From: Dasypus novemcinctus
Taxonomy: Eukaryota > Chordata > Mammalia > Cingulata > Dasypodidae
Length of the DNA: 64,000 nucleotides
NCBI RefSeq assembly: GCF_030445035.2
Contig: NC_080677.1
Span: 23,447,513-23,511,512 of the forward strand
Reading direction: 5' to 3'
Shown here: positions 32,676 to 45,206 of the stretch, one piece after another
Position numbering within the stretch: the first letter of the stretch is position 1
Layout: each line of letters begins with the position of its first letter
Made by a program: the position numbers and the translations under genes
Notes under the pieces: generated by a model
Databases searched by the model: none
What the model saw: only the letters and a program-made list of their open reading frames with translations
Told to the model about the DNA's origin: nothing

Positions 32676-32892
32676 AGCGGATGTGGCTCTAGTGGTTGAG
32701 CACCTACTTCCCATGAGTGGTCCTGGGTTCAGTTCCTAGTGCCTCTGAAAAACAAAAAAAAAAAAACCCAAGCAGATGGAAAATCATCTCAGGAGAGCTG
32801 ATTGTGGTTCAGTGGTTGAGCATCAGCTTTCCACATATGAGGTCCTGGGTTCAATCCCTGGCCCCTTGTATCTCAAAAAAAAAAAAAAAGTT
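32676..32892 (+). mobile_element. Two tandem short tRNA-derived SINEs
   Basis: Heads at 32676 (gggagcggatgtggctctagtgg) and 32793 (ggagagctgattgtggttcagtgg). Each has a gggttcaatccc-like B box and an A-rich tail. Confidence 0.8.
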
Positions 32893-33598
32893 CATTTCTA
32901 GATTAAGGAGAGTGGGTGAAGTCTGGGGACAGCGTGTATCTGTGTATATATTTTTATAGAATTTCACTGAGAACTTTGTATAGTTATTAGATCTGACAGG
33001 TTTACATTCTGCCTATTATATGTGAATTGATGTGAAGTATCACTGTTGAGCAGATCAACTGCTTAATGGCACCCAGAATATTGCCATAGGTAGTCTTCAA
33101 CAAGTTTATTTTGTGTGGTTGTTATTTAGAACTCAGAACATGTTGCAATATAAATGATAATATAAGGGAAGTTTAGTTCTCAAGACTACCCACAATGACT
33201 ATGTAATGGTGATTCTGAGTTTGTTTCAAATGCTGGTTGGTGTTTAACAAAGATAATTTCTTATGCCTCTTCTTTGCATATCTGTTTGGTGCAGATGGAT
33301 GGACATAGAAGCAGAGTAGGGCTCCATTGCCTTGTAAGAGCAGGTTGCATCCCTGCCCCCCATAAGAAGTAGAAATGTAATGACTCTGATCAGGACTTCC
33401 CTAATAGTCTCTGATGGGTCAGGAGTAGGCGGAGAGCCCTGGTCCCTGTGGCAGTGGCTTCTAGGAAAATAAATGGCAACTGTGAGAGGGGAAGAATGGA
33501 TATTTGAAGTTTTCCTTTTAGGATCCTTACAAAGATAGGTCATGTGTGTACATGCTGTTAATAGGATTCTGGCTAAACTCTGCAGTTGTGTGTACAAT

Positions 33599-33661
33599 AT
33601 GTGGAGATTAATTATGATTAATCCAAATTATGATTAAATTAGTCATAAATAATCTCCACAT
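33599..33661. repeat. 24-bp imperfect inverted repeat
   Basis: Arms 33599-33622 and 33638-33661 pair at 22 of 24 positions around a 15-nt loop. The outer part is atgtggagatta with its exact complement. Confidence 0.75.
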
Positions 33662-35559
33662 GGGTATTTTAAATTCACCCCCCTCATCTCCCCCCTCCCC
33701 CCCAATAAACCCACAATAGATTTAATCTCTCCCTTCCTCCAAAGCATGCTTTCTTGGACTTTATTTATTTATTTAACTAGGATTTCATTGACCTGACATT
33801 TGAATGTCCATATGCAAGGCATGAAGATAATAAATCCTTTACTCTTAATAAAGTTCATTTCTAGTGGGGGATACAGATATGAAAGGAAATAATTGCAGTA
33901 TTATGTGACTGGTGTTACACAAGAAGAATGTACTATGTGCTTTAGGAGCACGGGAGGAGTCATCTCGAGTGGGGATTGGGGGATTAGGTCGCTCTTTCAG
34001 GAAAAGGTTCACAGGACTTTTCAAGTTTTCTTAGAGAATGGATAACAATTTTAAGCAGACAAGATGAGTCGGGATCTTACAGCTTCCTTTTTAAAAAACT
34101 ATTCAGAGCTAATGTTGCACTGACGAATCTAAATGCTTTATCTTATATTACTTAATATAGGCTAAATAAAAAGATCATAGATCCTTAATGAGCTCTGAAT
34201 GGCAAGGTATTTTCAGTTAGGAAGTTAAGCAGTTGCCATATTTATAAACATGTTTACAAAGTCATCATTCAAAACTTCGGGTATAGAGTTGAGCTCTCTC
34301 GGACTTATAACTTCAAATGGTATTGATAATAGGTTTAGGACTTGGTTTAGGGACTGGGAAGGACAGCAGTTAATATTGATAGTGTATATAGATAATTGAG
34401 AGTCATATTCTAAAGTGACATTTGTTGTCAGTTTGTAACTTTAGTTTTTTTGTATCCTGAAATTGATCTGAAGTGTCAAATAGTTACTCTGGAATTTAGG
34501 AAATTGCTTCTCAGGGGTGAAGATACCAGTCAAGAAAGCCACTTTTACTTGAGTCTCAGACTTTAATCTTAGCTTAGACATAATTATTAGAATGTTATCC
34601 ATTCTTTAAGAAAACTTGATATTTGTAAATGTCAAAATAGTTGACCTTAATGTATCAGGTAGACTGGACTATCCTTGAGAAAACTTTAAAAAATATGGCA
34701 AAGTCTAATAGGCACCTTTCTCATCTCGTCTTTCTTACTATCTGTTCTTATACACACATAGTAACTATATGGGCCTGACTTACCCTGAATTCAGTTTTGA
34801 AGGTGTGCCTTTTTGGTGCTTGCTTGTCTTGGCTTCCCCTTTTTCAGTCTTGGGGTCAAAATGCCTCTTGCTTTTTCAGATTGTTCCTTTGCTTTGAGAT
34901 TCTGTTAGAATTAAAGGAAGCATGAATGAGAACCAGTTGGTAGGTTCTATTCTGAGAATATAACATTCCATAACCAAACTACAACCCAGAAGGAAGTCTT
35001 ATTTTCATTACCAGTGGAAATAGCTTGAACGATGTAATTCAAGATTTATATTTCTCTCATTTTTGTAATAACTCTTAATTACCTTAATAAGGAAGTCATC
35101 TCTAAAATCTAATAGCATAACCCCCTTAAACTGTTGGTATAAAGGGACTATAATATATACACATAAATAATTTTTGAACTAGTTTTATAAGCCTTTAATA
35201 AATGAATTAAAAATGGTTGTCTGTCATGTGGTAATATTGCTCAGATTTTTAAAACCTTTTTTGAACAAAGGTTACTATTAAATTGAATGTGAAGATTGAT
35301 GAAAACCAGACTAAGTTAAAAGTATTGAATGAGTCCTGACTGAAGTTTGTTTCATTACTTTAACTCCACCGTAGACTTCTATGAAGATAATGTTTTACCA
35401 GATCAGGTATCAATGCTTTTTAAAATAGAAGTTTTCTAGAACTTTGAGGCTAAGTTTCACTCCTTTGTGTAATAAATAAATACTGATTTGATTGTCTGGA
35501 AAGGTTTTATTTAATTGTCACATTTGGTGTTTGGATTTTAAACCACTTTTTAATAAGTA

Positions 35560-35780
35560 GTTGCCATATATACTAGGCATTCTACTAAGTACTTTGTATC
35601 CTTTATCACATTTATTCCTCATAGACACCCTGTGATGCAAGTTTTGTTATTAGCTCTATTTTACAGATGAGGCTTAGTGATTTTTTTGCCTAAGACCATA
35701 GAACTGTAAGTAATGGAACTAGAATTTGAACCCATGTTGGTCTGACTTGAAAGCCTACGCCCTTAACCATTACTATTCAC
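35560..35780 (+). repeat. MIR-like remnant
   Basis: Contains ctattttacagatgaggct and the block taagtaatggaactagaatttgaaccca of MIR-type repeats. Confidence 0.65.
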
Positions 35781-36021
35781 ATTATATGTAGTTGTTGTAT
35801 ATATAATACGAAAAACGGCCCTTAGAGACCTGGCCAACTCAGTTTTATACTAGCAAACTGAAAAGAGGCAATTGAAATATAAAAAGAGTTGTATTTGTTT
35901 AGATGATTTGTCATGTAAAGGCTACTGATTAATGAGTGGATAACATAACTTTAACACTAATCAGCTTTGGGTGCAGTTATTTCTGTTTATTCTGATAAAC
36001 TACAGGGAAGTTTTGGGTACT

Positions 36022-36116
36022 TTTATTTTTTTTTGGTTGGGGGGTAGGTACTAGGGATTGAACCTGAGATCCCTTACATGCAAAGCAGGTGCTCAAACAC
36101 TGGACTACATCCACTC
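36022..36116 (-). mobile_element. Short tRNA-derived SINE
   Basis: Minus-strand head near 36115 with gattgaacctgagatccc marking the B-box region. Confidence 0.75.
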
Positions 36117-36142
36117 AATAAGTTTTGGGGTCATAATATCTT

Positions 36143-36565
36143 TATTTTTATTTTTTTTAAAGATTTATTTTATTTATTTCTCTTCCCTTCCCTCCCCCCC
36201 TGCTCCCGCCCCCACCCCAGTTGTCTTTTTCTCTGTGTCCATTTGCTTTGTGTTCTTCTCTGCTTCTGTTGTTGTCAGCAGCACGGGAATCTGTGTTTCT
36301 TTTTGTTGCATCATCTTGTTATGTCAGCTCTGCGTGTGTGTGGCGCCATTCCTGGGCAGGCTGCACTTTCTTTCGTGCTGGGCAGCTCTCCTTATGGGGC
36401 GCACTCCTTGTACGTGGGGCTCCCTTACGTGGGGGACACCCCTGCATAGCAGGGCACTCCTTGCGCACATCAGCACTGCGCATGGGCCAGCTCCACACAG
36501 GTCAGGGAGGGCCGGGATTTGAACCGTATACCTCCCATGTGGTAGACAGATGCCCTAACCACTAA
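36143..36565 (-). mobile_element. DAS-type SINE, head slightly truncated
   Basis: Flanked by tcataatatctt at 36131-36142 and 36566-36577. The last few bases of the tRNA head are missing, a usual 5' truncation. Confidence 0.9.
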
Positions 36566-37307
36566 TCATAATATCTTAAGACCTCAAAGCACCTTGACTT
36601 TGCCTTAGCTTTGCATGTCTGTGATAGTTCATCATATGAAACATAACAGTCATGTATTCTGGTATTCTCTATTGTATATACATCTGATTGATGAATGGCC
36701 TATGAGTGGAAGCAGCTAGACAGGGAATGTCCCTGTGGAGTTCCAGAAAACATTATTCTTTAAGCTTCTGTATGCTGGTTTTATTTACTGACACTGCACG
36801 GAGATAAGGAGTAAAGGCAGTTTGTGTAAACCAGGCTTTTGTTTTTACAGTGTTTCTAAATTTCCTGAGGCTTTAGATTGGGTATCTTTAATGAGAGATG
36901 GATGAGAAATGTATTCCAGTACAAATTCACAGAATTTATTTCCTACAGAAACTATATTTTGTGTGCCTCCTGGGAACCATCTCTTTAAAGCTATTTTTAA
37001 CGTTTGTGACTGAACTATATGAGTACTGAAATCTTACTAGTGTCAAAGAGCTTGGGTTTTAGTTCTTTACAGTCACTTGTAAATTGAAGATTACTTTTAC
37101 TGAGCTATTAGCATGCTAGATATTTTTAAATTAGCATGTGAAATTGACTTGATGATACCATGGTTGGGCATACTAGAACATGATTTTTTAAGCCATGTAT
37201 GCGAGTCCCATTTAGTCCTTGACACAGTCATACCAACCAGATGACTTTGAAATATAAAAGCATTGTTGGTTTTGTAAACTCATTTGTCAACTCTTGTGAA
37301 TATTTTA

Positions 37308-37720
37308 TTTTATTTATTTTTTAAAAAAATTTATTTATTCTCTCTCCTTCCCCCCCACCTCAGTTGTCTGTTCTCTGTGTCCATTTGCTGCGTGTTCTTG
37401 TTTTTGTCCACTTCTGTTGTTGTCAGTGGCATGGGAATCTGTGTTTCTTTTTGTTGCGTCATCTTGTTGTGTCAGCTCTCCATGTGTGCGGCACCATTCC
37501 TGGGCAGGCTGTACTTTCTTTCGCGCTGGGTGGCTCTTCTTACGGGGCTCACTCCTTGCGCGTGGGGCTCCCCTGCGCGGGGAAACCCCTGCGTGGCACG
37601 GCACTCCTTGCGCGCATCAGCACTGTGCATGGGCCAGCTCCACACAGGTCAGGGAGGCCGGGGTTTGAACCACGGACCTCCCATGTGGTAGATGGACGCC
37701 CTATCCAAAGTCCGCCTCCC
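37308..37720 (-). mobile_element. DAS-type SINE
   Basis: Flanked by gtgaatatttta at 37296-37307 and 37721-37732. Head near 37715 and tail near 37320. Confidence 0.9.
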
Positions 37721-38039
37721 GTGAATATTTTAAATGCATTAAGGTTGTATAATATTTACTTATTTTGAATATTCAATTAAACATTAAAGAGTCAGATACT
37801 TAAGATAATGGAATATGTAAACATTTTAAAAGAAAAAAAGACTTTCCCCCAGATTAGGATTTATTTTTCCGTATTTTACTAGCAGGTAAGCAATGCTCAT
37901 TTTGGTTCTTAGCAATGTCTGTTAGATGGGTAACAAGACCTTTTTTTTGGGTACCTGCTTATTTGGAATGGTGTAATTCTGCCATCATTCTAATTTGGTA
38001 ATTTGTCCAACTCTTCTCTACCGTATTTCAACAGGCTTC

Positions 38040-38210
38040 ATTTAGGGTGGAGCAGTGGAGGTATGAGAAGATTATCATTTTGAAGGTGTACCTGATAGGA
38101 CTTGCTGACTATTGAATTGTAGGGTATGGGAAAGAGGAGTCAAGGTTAAGCCCAAGGTTTTTGGCTTGAGCAAGAGGAAGAATAGTGTTGTTAACAGAAA
38201 TGGTCAAGTA
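38040..38210 (+). repeat. L2-like remnant
   Basis: The run gaggagtcaaggttaagcccaaggtttttggcttgagcaa is a common old mammalian repeat; 40990-41060 holds the same block. The family name is uncertain. Confidence 0.4.
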
Positions 38211-38773
38211 TGTTTATAAATATGTTAATCTGGTGTAGCCAGTATCTTATCAGTGTAAATTTATAATTGACAGTTTAATAGTACTTTATTTTAGATTTGC
38301 CAATCCTATGTTTTCTGAATGTTTTGTTTAAAAGGTACTGTGTAATTTTCTTTTTTCTTTTCCTTTTCCTTTTCCTTCCTTTTTCTTTTCTGCTCTGCCT
38401 TGCTCCTGCTCTGTTCTTGCTCTGCTCTGTTCTTTCTGAAATTTACTGTGTTAAGCCATTGAGATCTTGGGGTTTGTTATACCAGCAATAACTTTGCTTT
38501 CCCCAACCAATACAGAAATGGTCTTTTCAGTTGGGGTTAAAGATACTGTTGTTACAAGCAGGTTTGGACAAATAAAATTGCATCCTTTTACAAATCATGT
38601 TGAATTTGAATTGAGATCTCAAAATCTATACTTTTTCTAATGCCATAGATTCCAATACCAAAATAACTAGTTAAAAAAATTCATTCAGTTGATCATTGTG
38701 CTGTTTGTTGTTAATATCTAACTGGTTTGCTTGATATTTAAATTAAATTAATTGGTTTTAAGTTGAAGAGTTT

Positions 38774-39119
38774 GTTTTTCAAAGATTTATTTGTGTCCCC
38801 ACCCCCACTCCATTGTTTGCTCTGTGTCCATTCAATGTGCGTACTTCTGTATCAGCTTGTCTTCTCTCTGGGTGGCACTGGGAACCAATCCCAGGACCTT
38901 TTGGAGTGGGAGAGAGGTGCTCAATTGCTTTCGCCACCTCAGCTCCCTGGTCTGTTGTGTCTCTCCCTGTTGCTTCTCTGTGTTTCTTTTTGTTGTGTCA
39001 TCTTGCTGTGTCAGCACTCCGCTCCCGCCAGCTTACCAGCCAGCACTCTGCGCGGGCCCGCTCTCTGCTCAGGCTAGCTTACCATGTGAGCCCAATCGCT
39101 TGAGCCATATCGGTTTCCC
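38774..39119 (-). mobile_element. DAS-related SINE variant
   Basis: Flanked by aagagttt at 38766-38773 and 39120-39127. The body contains a ggtggcactgggaacc block and ggtgctcaattgctt, resembling the head of a short SINE, so it may be a composite. Confidence 0.7.
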
Positions 39120-39269
39120 AAGAGTTTTTAGTGATAGAACATTTTTCAGGCCTTCTTTCCTAATTTAGGGACATGAACAATGTATTTTTTCCTGTTTTCC
39201 AACTACTGTGAAATTAAAAGAATTCCTTTTCTTTTTAGAACTTCAGCTTATTTGAAAGCATTTGAATAT

Positions 39270-39990
39270 TCAATGTAAAGTAGCAATTGCAATATAATTC
39301 ATGTACCATAAAAATTTCCCCTTTAGAGTATACAACTCGTTTGTTTTTAGTATTTTACAAAGTTGTGTGAGCATCACCATTTCAGAACATTTTTATCACC
39401 CCAAAAATAAACCCCATATTCCTTAGCAGTCACTCCTCAGTCTCCTTCCTCTTAACTCCTGGTAATCAGTAATCTACTTTTTGTCTTTATAGATTTGGAT
39501 GTTCTGGATATAACATATAAATGATATCATAGAATATGTGGCTTTTTTTTCAGGTTTCTTTATCTTAGCATAATGCTTTCAAGGTTCATCCATGTTATAG
39601 CTTGTACTTCATTCCTTTTTTTGAATAATATTCCATTGTATGGATATACCACATTTTGTGTAGGCACTCATCATTTGATAGACATTTGTGTTTCTACTTT
39701 TGGGCTATTATGAATACTGCTGCTTTGTACTTTTGGGTATGAGTTTGTGTGGACATAGGTTTTCAACTTTCTTGGGTATGTACCTGCAGTGGAACTTGTT
39801 ATATTCTCAGTTATAGGGTAAGTCTGTGTTTAACTAAACTGCCAAACTGTTTTCCACAGAGGCTGCATTATTATACATCCCACCAGCACTGTGTGAGGGT
39901 TTGGATTTCTCCATAGCCTCGTCAATACTTGTTTTTGTTTCATGTATTTCATTGGGTGCCTTGTAATTTTGTTACATTATTGTATTCTGC
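39270..39990 (-). mobile_element. L1 3' fragment
   Basis: Antisense ORF2 3' motifs: aggttcatccatgttatagc, aataatattccattgtatgg, accacattttgtg. Confidence 0.8.
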
Positions 39991-40294
39991 TTTTCTGAAA
40001 ATTGATATTCCTTGCTATAGAGAGATAAAACCGTTTATTAGATGTTAAGCACTAATATAAAGAAATGTTAATACCAAGATACTAGCTATGTTATTAATCC
40101 TTCATAGTAATCTGCTAGTATCAGTATCATGTACAGAAATGAAGCACGTGACGTAAGTACCAGCAAAGTGTTTTAAATTAGTGTTGTGATTAATAGGCTG
40201 AATATTTCATTTCTGTTATTAATGATTACATGTAAAATAACTGATAAAATGAACTTCAAATAAGTTGGGTCTTCCAAATTTATGTATGCAGCCA

Positions 40295-41310
40295 GTTCTG
40301 GACTTGACACTTCATTTCACAAATTTTCATTCAGCTCTTACTCTGGGAATGTAGTGCTAGGCTCTGGGAATGTAGTGATGAACAAGACAGATACAGACCC
40401 TGTGTTCTTGACACTCATATTCCACTTAGAGAAATTAACATGTTTACGTAATTATAGATTGTGGTTTGTGTTGTGAGGGAAATAAACAAGGTGTGCTGTG
40501 AAGGGATTACTTTAAGTAGTGTAGTCAGAAAAGACTTTTGAGGAGGTGATTTTTAAGCTGATAACTAAAAGATGATTAAGAGTCAGCCATGCAGGGGCTG
40601 GGAAAGAATACTGTAGACAGGATGTCTGAATGGGGAAAGAGCTTGACATATTTGAGGATCCTAATAATTGCCAGTTTCGCTAATGAGTGAGGAGGAAAGA
40701 ATAGGATCCAAGGAGGTTGGAGTGAGACAGAAACCAGATGAGACAGGGTTGTCTGGTCATGGTATAGAATTAGAATTAAATCCATTAAAGAGTGACAAGA
40801 TTGATTTATGTTTTTAAGAAATCACTTTATCTGCTGATTGTAGAATGAAAGTGGAAAGAACAGTTAAGAGGTTATTGCAGAAGCCCAGGGAAGAGATGAT
40901 GGTTTGGATTAGGGTAATGGCAGTGGAAAGGGAGAGAAATGGACCTATCTGAGACTTCTGGAGATAGAGTCTTTAGGATTTGCTGACGGATTAGATATGG
41001 GAGACAAGGTGAGAGAAGAACAAATCAAGGTTAATGCCAAGGCTTTTGTCGTACACAGTTGATGGCATGTCATGACCAGAAGGGGAAGAAATAGGAGGAA
41101 AGACTTTAGAGATGGGAATTGAGATCCACTGTAGATGTTTCATGTTTGAGTTGCCTCTAGGCCATCTGTAGGTGTCACATACCTATCTGTTAAACCTTTG
41201 GATATTTGGGTCTAGGTATGAGGGAGAAAGAGGGATAGAGAGACAAGTATAGAACTTATCTGAAGAACCCTGGCTTTTAGAATTGGGCACAAGATGGAAA
41301 ATTGAGCAAA
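40295..41310 (+). repeat. L2-like old repeat remnants
   Basis: Blocks tgatgaacaagacagatacagaccctg and gaggaggtgatttttaagctga, then gaagcccagggaagagatgatgg, follow the order of a common ancient mammalian repeat. Assignment to L2 is tentative. Confidence 0.45.
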
Positions 41311-41989
41311 GGACCCTGAAGGAGTAATGACCAGTGATAAGAATGAAATGTGCACATGGTTCCTGATGGGTTTGCTAAACCTCCATCTCTTTTTCTAGAG
41401 GTACAAATAATAAAGGTCATTGCTGCTTTCCTTTTCTTTGCAAATGTCGGAACCTTTTGCTAGGTGCTATTGGGTCTTTTCCTCTTGCTGCTGAGAGACT
41501 TCTTTATCCATTGCCCAGTCTTTCTGTTCATTGGGCGTAGGCTTTAAAAATGTTGGATTTGGGGATAAGGGATTACTAGTCTTTCTGTGGGCTACTAGTA
41601 GTAATTACTTCATTAGGCTGTATTTTAGGTTAAAAAGGTTTTATGTGTTAGCTTTCAAACAGTGTTTATTGGGATGGGTTTGTCAAACTGGGACCCATAA
41701 TTTTAGGACTATGAATTATCAAAATCTTTAATTTTATATTTTTATCTTGATTTAAAAATTATCATTATAGTTAATCAGGATGATCACTTTATAGATATCA
41801 TGATATTTCATTGCCTGTGGTTTACTTTATTGCAGGGTTTCTTAAGCGTAGGTGGTCTCTGGAGTCTGTAATGTTTCAGTTTGACTGACAGTGCCCTGTA
41901 TTGCTTCTATGACAGATTTGTTTTAAACCTATCTACTAATGAATTATGGGGGGAAAAAAACTTTTTAAGTTAAATTGTCAATATTCTTT

Positions 41990-42340
41990 ATTTTTTAAAA
42001 GATCTATTTATTTCTCCCCACCCCTTATTTGCATTTGCTGTGTCCTTTTGTTGTGTGCCAGTCTTCTCTTTCGAGAAGGCACTGGGAACCAAACCTGCGC
42101 CCTCCCATGTGGGAGGGAGGTGCCTAATCGCCTGAGCCACCTCTGCTCCCTACTTTTGTTGTGTCTCTCATTATTTTTCCTCACTGTCTCTTGGTTGCAT
42201 CATCATCTTGCGTCAGCTTGCCATCTTGTCACATCATCTTGCCATCTTGCTCGTCTTCTCCAGGAAGCACTGGGAACTGAACCTAGACCTCCCATGTGGT
42301 AGGTGGGAACTTAGATTCCTGAGCCACATCCGCTTCCCTT
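41990..42340 (-). mobile_element. DAS-related SINE variant with duplicated head
   Basis: Two minus-strand tRNA-head-like blocks are present, at about 42060-42150 (gcactgggaaccaaacctg) and 42260-42340 (gcactgggaactgaacctag), with gcatcatcatcttgc repeats between. Confidence 0.7.
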
Positions 42341-42944
42341 CTTGATAGGTGTGTTATCAGTAGTCCCAGATACTGAGTGTTCCAGCATAATTTTATTTCC
42401 CATCCTCTTTATAAGTGATACTTGGCTTACAGTATCTGATTAATTCCATTACCCTTATAGCTTAGTGGAAAATAGAGGTTACCCGTGCAAGAAGCAGATA
42501 CATATATATTTTTACATGTAAAAGTAGTTGGTAAACAATAGGTCCTGTCACTAAAAATCAGAAGTTAAATACTTATGTTTTGGACATGGAATTCTTTTTA
42601 CCAGCATGGATATATTTTTCTCTTTGTGTAGAGAAAGTAAAATTAGTTAAAAGATTTGCTTTTGTTATTTATAACTGTCATTTTAAACTGAAACTTGAAA
42701 ATTGTTCTAATGTGACTTGGGGCTTTAATTTTTAGTTGTTAAAAGTGATAGGACCCCCCTCCCCCAGTAAAAATAAAAATAAATGTGATAGCCTTTGCGG
42801 CGGCTTTAACTAAACCTATTTTAGCAGCTTCTTAATCATGCTGTTATACATAGTGAATGCCCACAGCCTGATGTTATTCATATAACCTTTCAAAAATTTC
42901 ACATAATCTCTCTTCAGATTTTCTTGAGCCTGAATGATGGAGGA

Positions 42945-43090
42945 GGAGCAGGTACCTAATGCTCACAAAATGCTCATTATTTGTTATGCTCTGTTCTAAG
43001 CAGTTTATGTGCATTTTTATTGTGAAAATCCAGCCCTGTGAGATAGATATTGTTATTGCTTTCATTTTACAGATGAGAAAACCAAGGCAC
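42945..43090 (+). repeat. MIR-like remnant
   Basis: Contains gttctaagcagtttatgtgc and cattttacagatgagaaaac. Confidence 0.6.
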
Positions 43091-44511
43091 GTGGTGGTAA
43101 GAACAACCACAAATTTCTTAACTTCTCTACACCTACTATATCTCTGCCATGTTCTTCTATTACTTGATGAATTGGTTAAGCCCACCTCTCCATACAGGGT
43201 CCCATCCTTATTTTAGATAAGGGATGGAACAAAATTCTGTATTTTCTGTCCTGCATCATCATTTTTTCCTTTCTACTGGATTACTCTTATTGGCATAAAA
43301 ATCGTTGTTTTTCTGTTCTTCAACTAACCCGCCAACAAAAAAATAGACCCCCAATCCTACTTTCCTTCTAGCTCTTGCCCTACTTCCTTCCTTCCCCCTA
43401 GCAAAAATTTTTTTTATAAGTTTTATTCTTTGGGGGGGGGAGGGGCACATTCATTGCATTTGGTGAATACATTTGGGAGCAGTGCTGCACTGCATGGATT
43501 ATAATTTACATTGTAGTATACACTCTCCCCCAGTACTTTCAGTATGTTATGGCAGGATATATAATATCCAGCTTCTGCCCTTGCAATATCATTTAGGACA
43601 ACTCCAAGTCCCAAAAATGTCCCCCCATCACATCTCTTCTTCCCTCTGCCTGCCTTCAGCAACTACCATGTCCACTTTCTCCACATCAATGCTACAGTTT
43701 CTTCCATTACTAGTCACAATAATTCTGTTATAAATTGTATTAATATATATTCACTGTATCTATACTCTTCTCCTTTTGGCTTAAAGTCTTTCCAATTAGT
43801 TTGTACCCTACCACTTCACCAGGTTGTTTTATCAAGATCACTAGTGGTCTCCCCTTTGCAGGATGTTGTAAGGGAATAGAGAGATAAATAGAATCTTGTA
43901 ATAAAAAAACCTGGAAACTCTCGCGTATCCATTAATAAACAGTAGTACTTCCACAGAGTGGCACATTATGTGTATGTAAAAAGGATTGGGTTATAAAAAT
44001 GTTCTTTCATAAATTTTAACAAATTCTTATCACTAATGCATGGTGTTAATAATAGGGTGGTATATGAGAACTCTATTTTATGCATGATTTTTTTTTTCTT
44101 TTGTAAATCTAGATCTTCTCTAATTAAAAAAAAATGGCACAGGGCTAACTTGAAGGGACTTCTACTGACCAAAGATGGTATAATTTTGAGCATCAAAAAA
44201 AAAAAAAAAAGGGCAATGTATTGAAAAAATAGAAAATTCCACAAGTTTATAATGATACTTAAAAAAGCAGAACAAAACTCATGGGTCACTTTTGAAGGTT
44301 GGAAAATTATAATAGGAAAGAATTGAGCATTTCCTGCTTTTCCTGTACAGACTGGGTAACAGTCTATATAGTTGATGAGAGAGAGAACGTTCTTTTAGAA
44401 GAATCACATCTAATAAACACATAAGGAGTGATGGAATTAGGAAATAACAATTTTCCATCCCTAATGAAGGAATGGATCTAGATAATTGGATTTAGTAATA
44501 CAGTGAAATTT

Positions 44512-44738
44512 ATTTTTTTAGGTACTGGGGCCTGGGATTGAACCCGGGACCTCTTATGTGGGAAGCTCAGCTCAACTGCTGAGCCATATTGGCTCCCTTG
44601 AGTTGGTTTTTCATTTTGTTTGTTGTTTTTTTTTTTTTTTGTTGTTGTTGTTTTTTTAGGAGGTACTGGGAACCAAACCTGGGACCTCCCCTGTGGGAAG
44701 GAGGCACTCAACCGCTTGAGCCATATCTGCTCCCATAA
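44512..44738 (-). mobile_element. Two short tRNA-derived SINEs in tandem
   Basis: Minus-strand heads end near 44600 and 44735. B-box regions read gattgaacccgggacctc and aaccaaacctgggacctcc on plus. T-rich tails separate them. Confidence 0.8.
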
Positions 44739-45173
44739 GGTAGATTTCTGATGAGGAATTTTATAAGGAATGGATCAACCTGAAGATAACTGAACCCACT
44801 GATTGATCTTAATTCACTACAAGTAGATCAACTGATCTACCTGTGCTGACAGTGTGATCCAACAGGAAGTAAACAGCACTATTATACAGTACTCTTTATC
44901 AAACAAAAAGCATTTTAATCTAACCAACCCTCTAGATCTAAGTACATTAAATGGTTACTAGAGGAATTTGTTTACCATACCAGGATGATACAGTTAGCCA
45001 AATTCAGACTTGGAAATCTATGAGGAAACAACATGGTTTCCTTAACAAATATCATGGAAAATATTAAAAGGGACTAAAAACCGTTAAAGATTAAAAGACA
45101 TACAACCCAATTCTGTGAGCGAATTTTGTTTAGATTCTGATTCAGACAAACCATTTGTAAAAAGACATTTTTG

Positions 45174-45206
45174 AGTGGGTTAGGGTTGGGATTAGGGTTA
45201 GGGAAA
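45174..45206 (+). repeat. Degenerate telomere-like TTAGGG repeats
   Basis: gggttagggttgggattagg continues into gttaggg, giving about four TTAGGG-like units with one altered unit. Confidence 0.75.
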
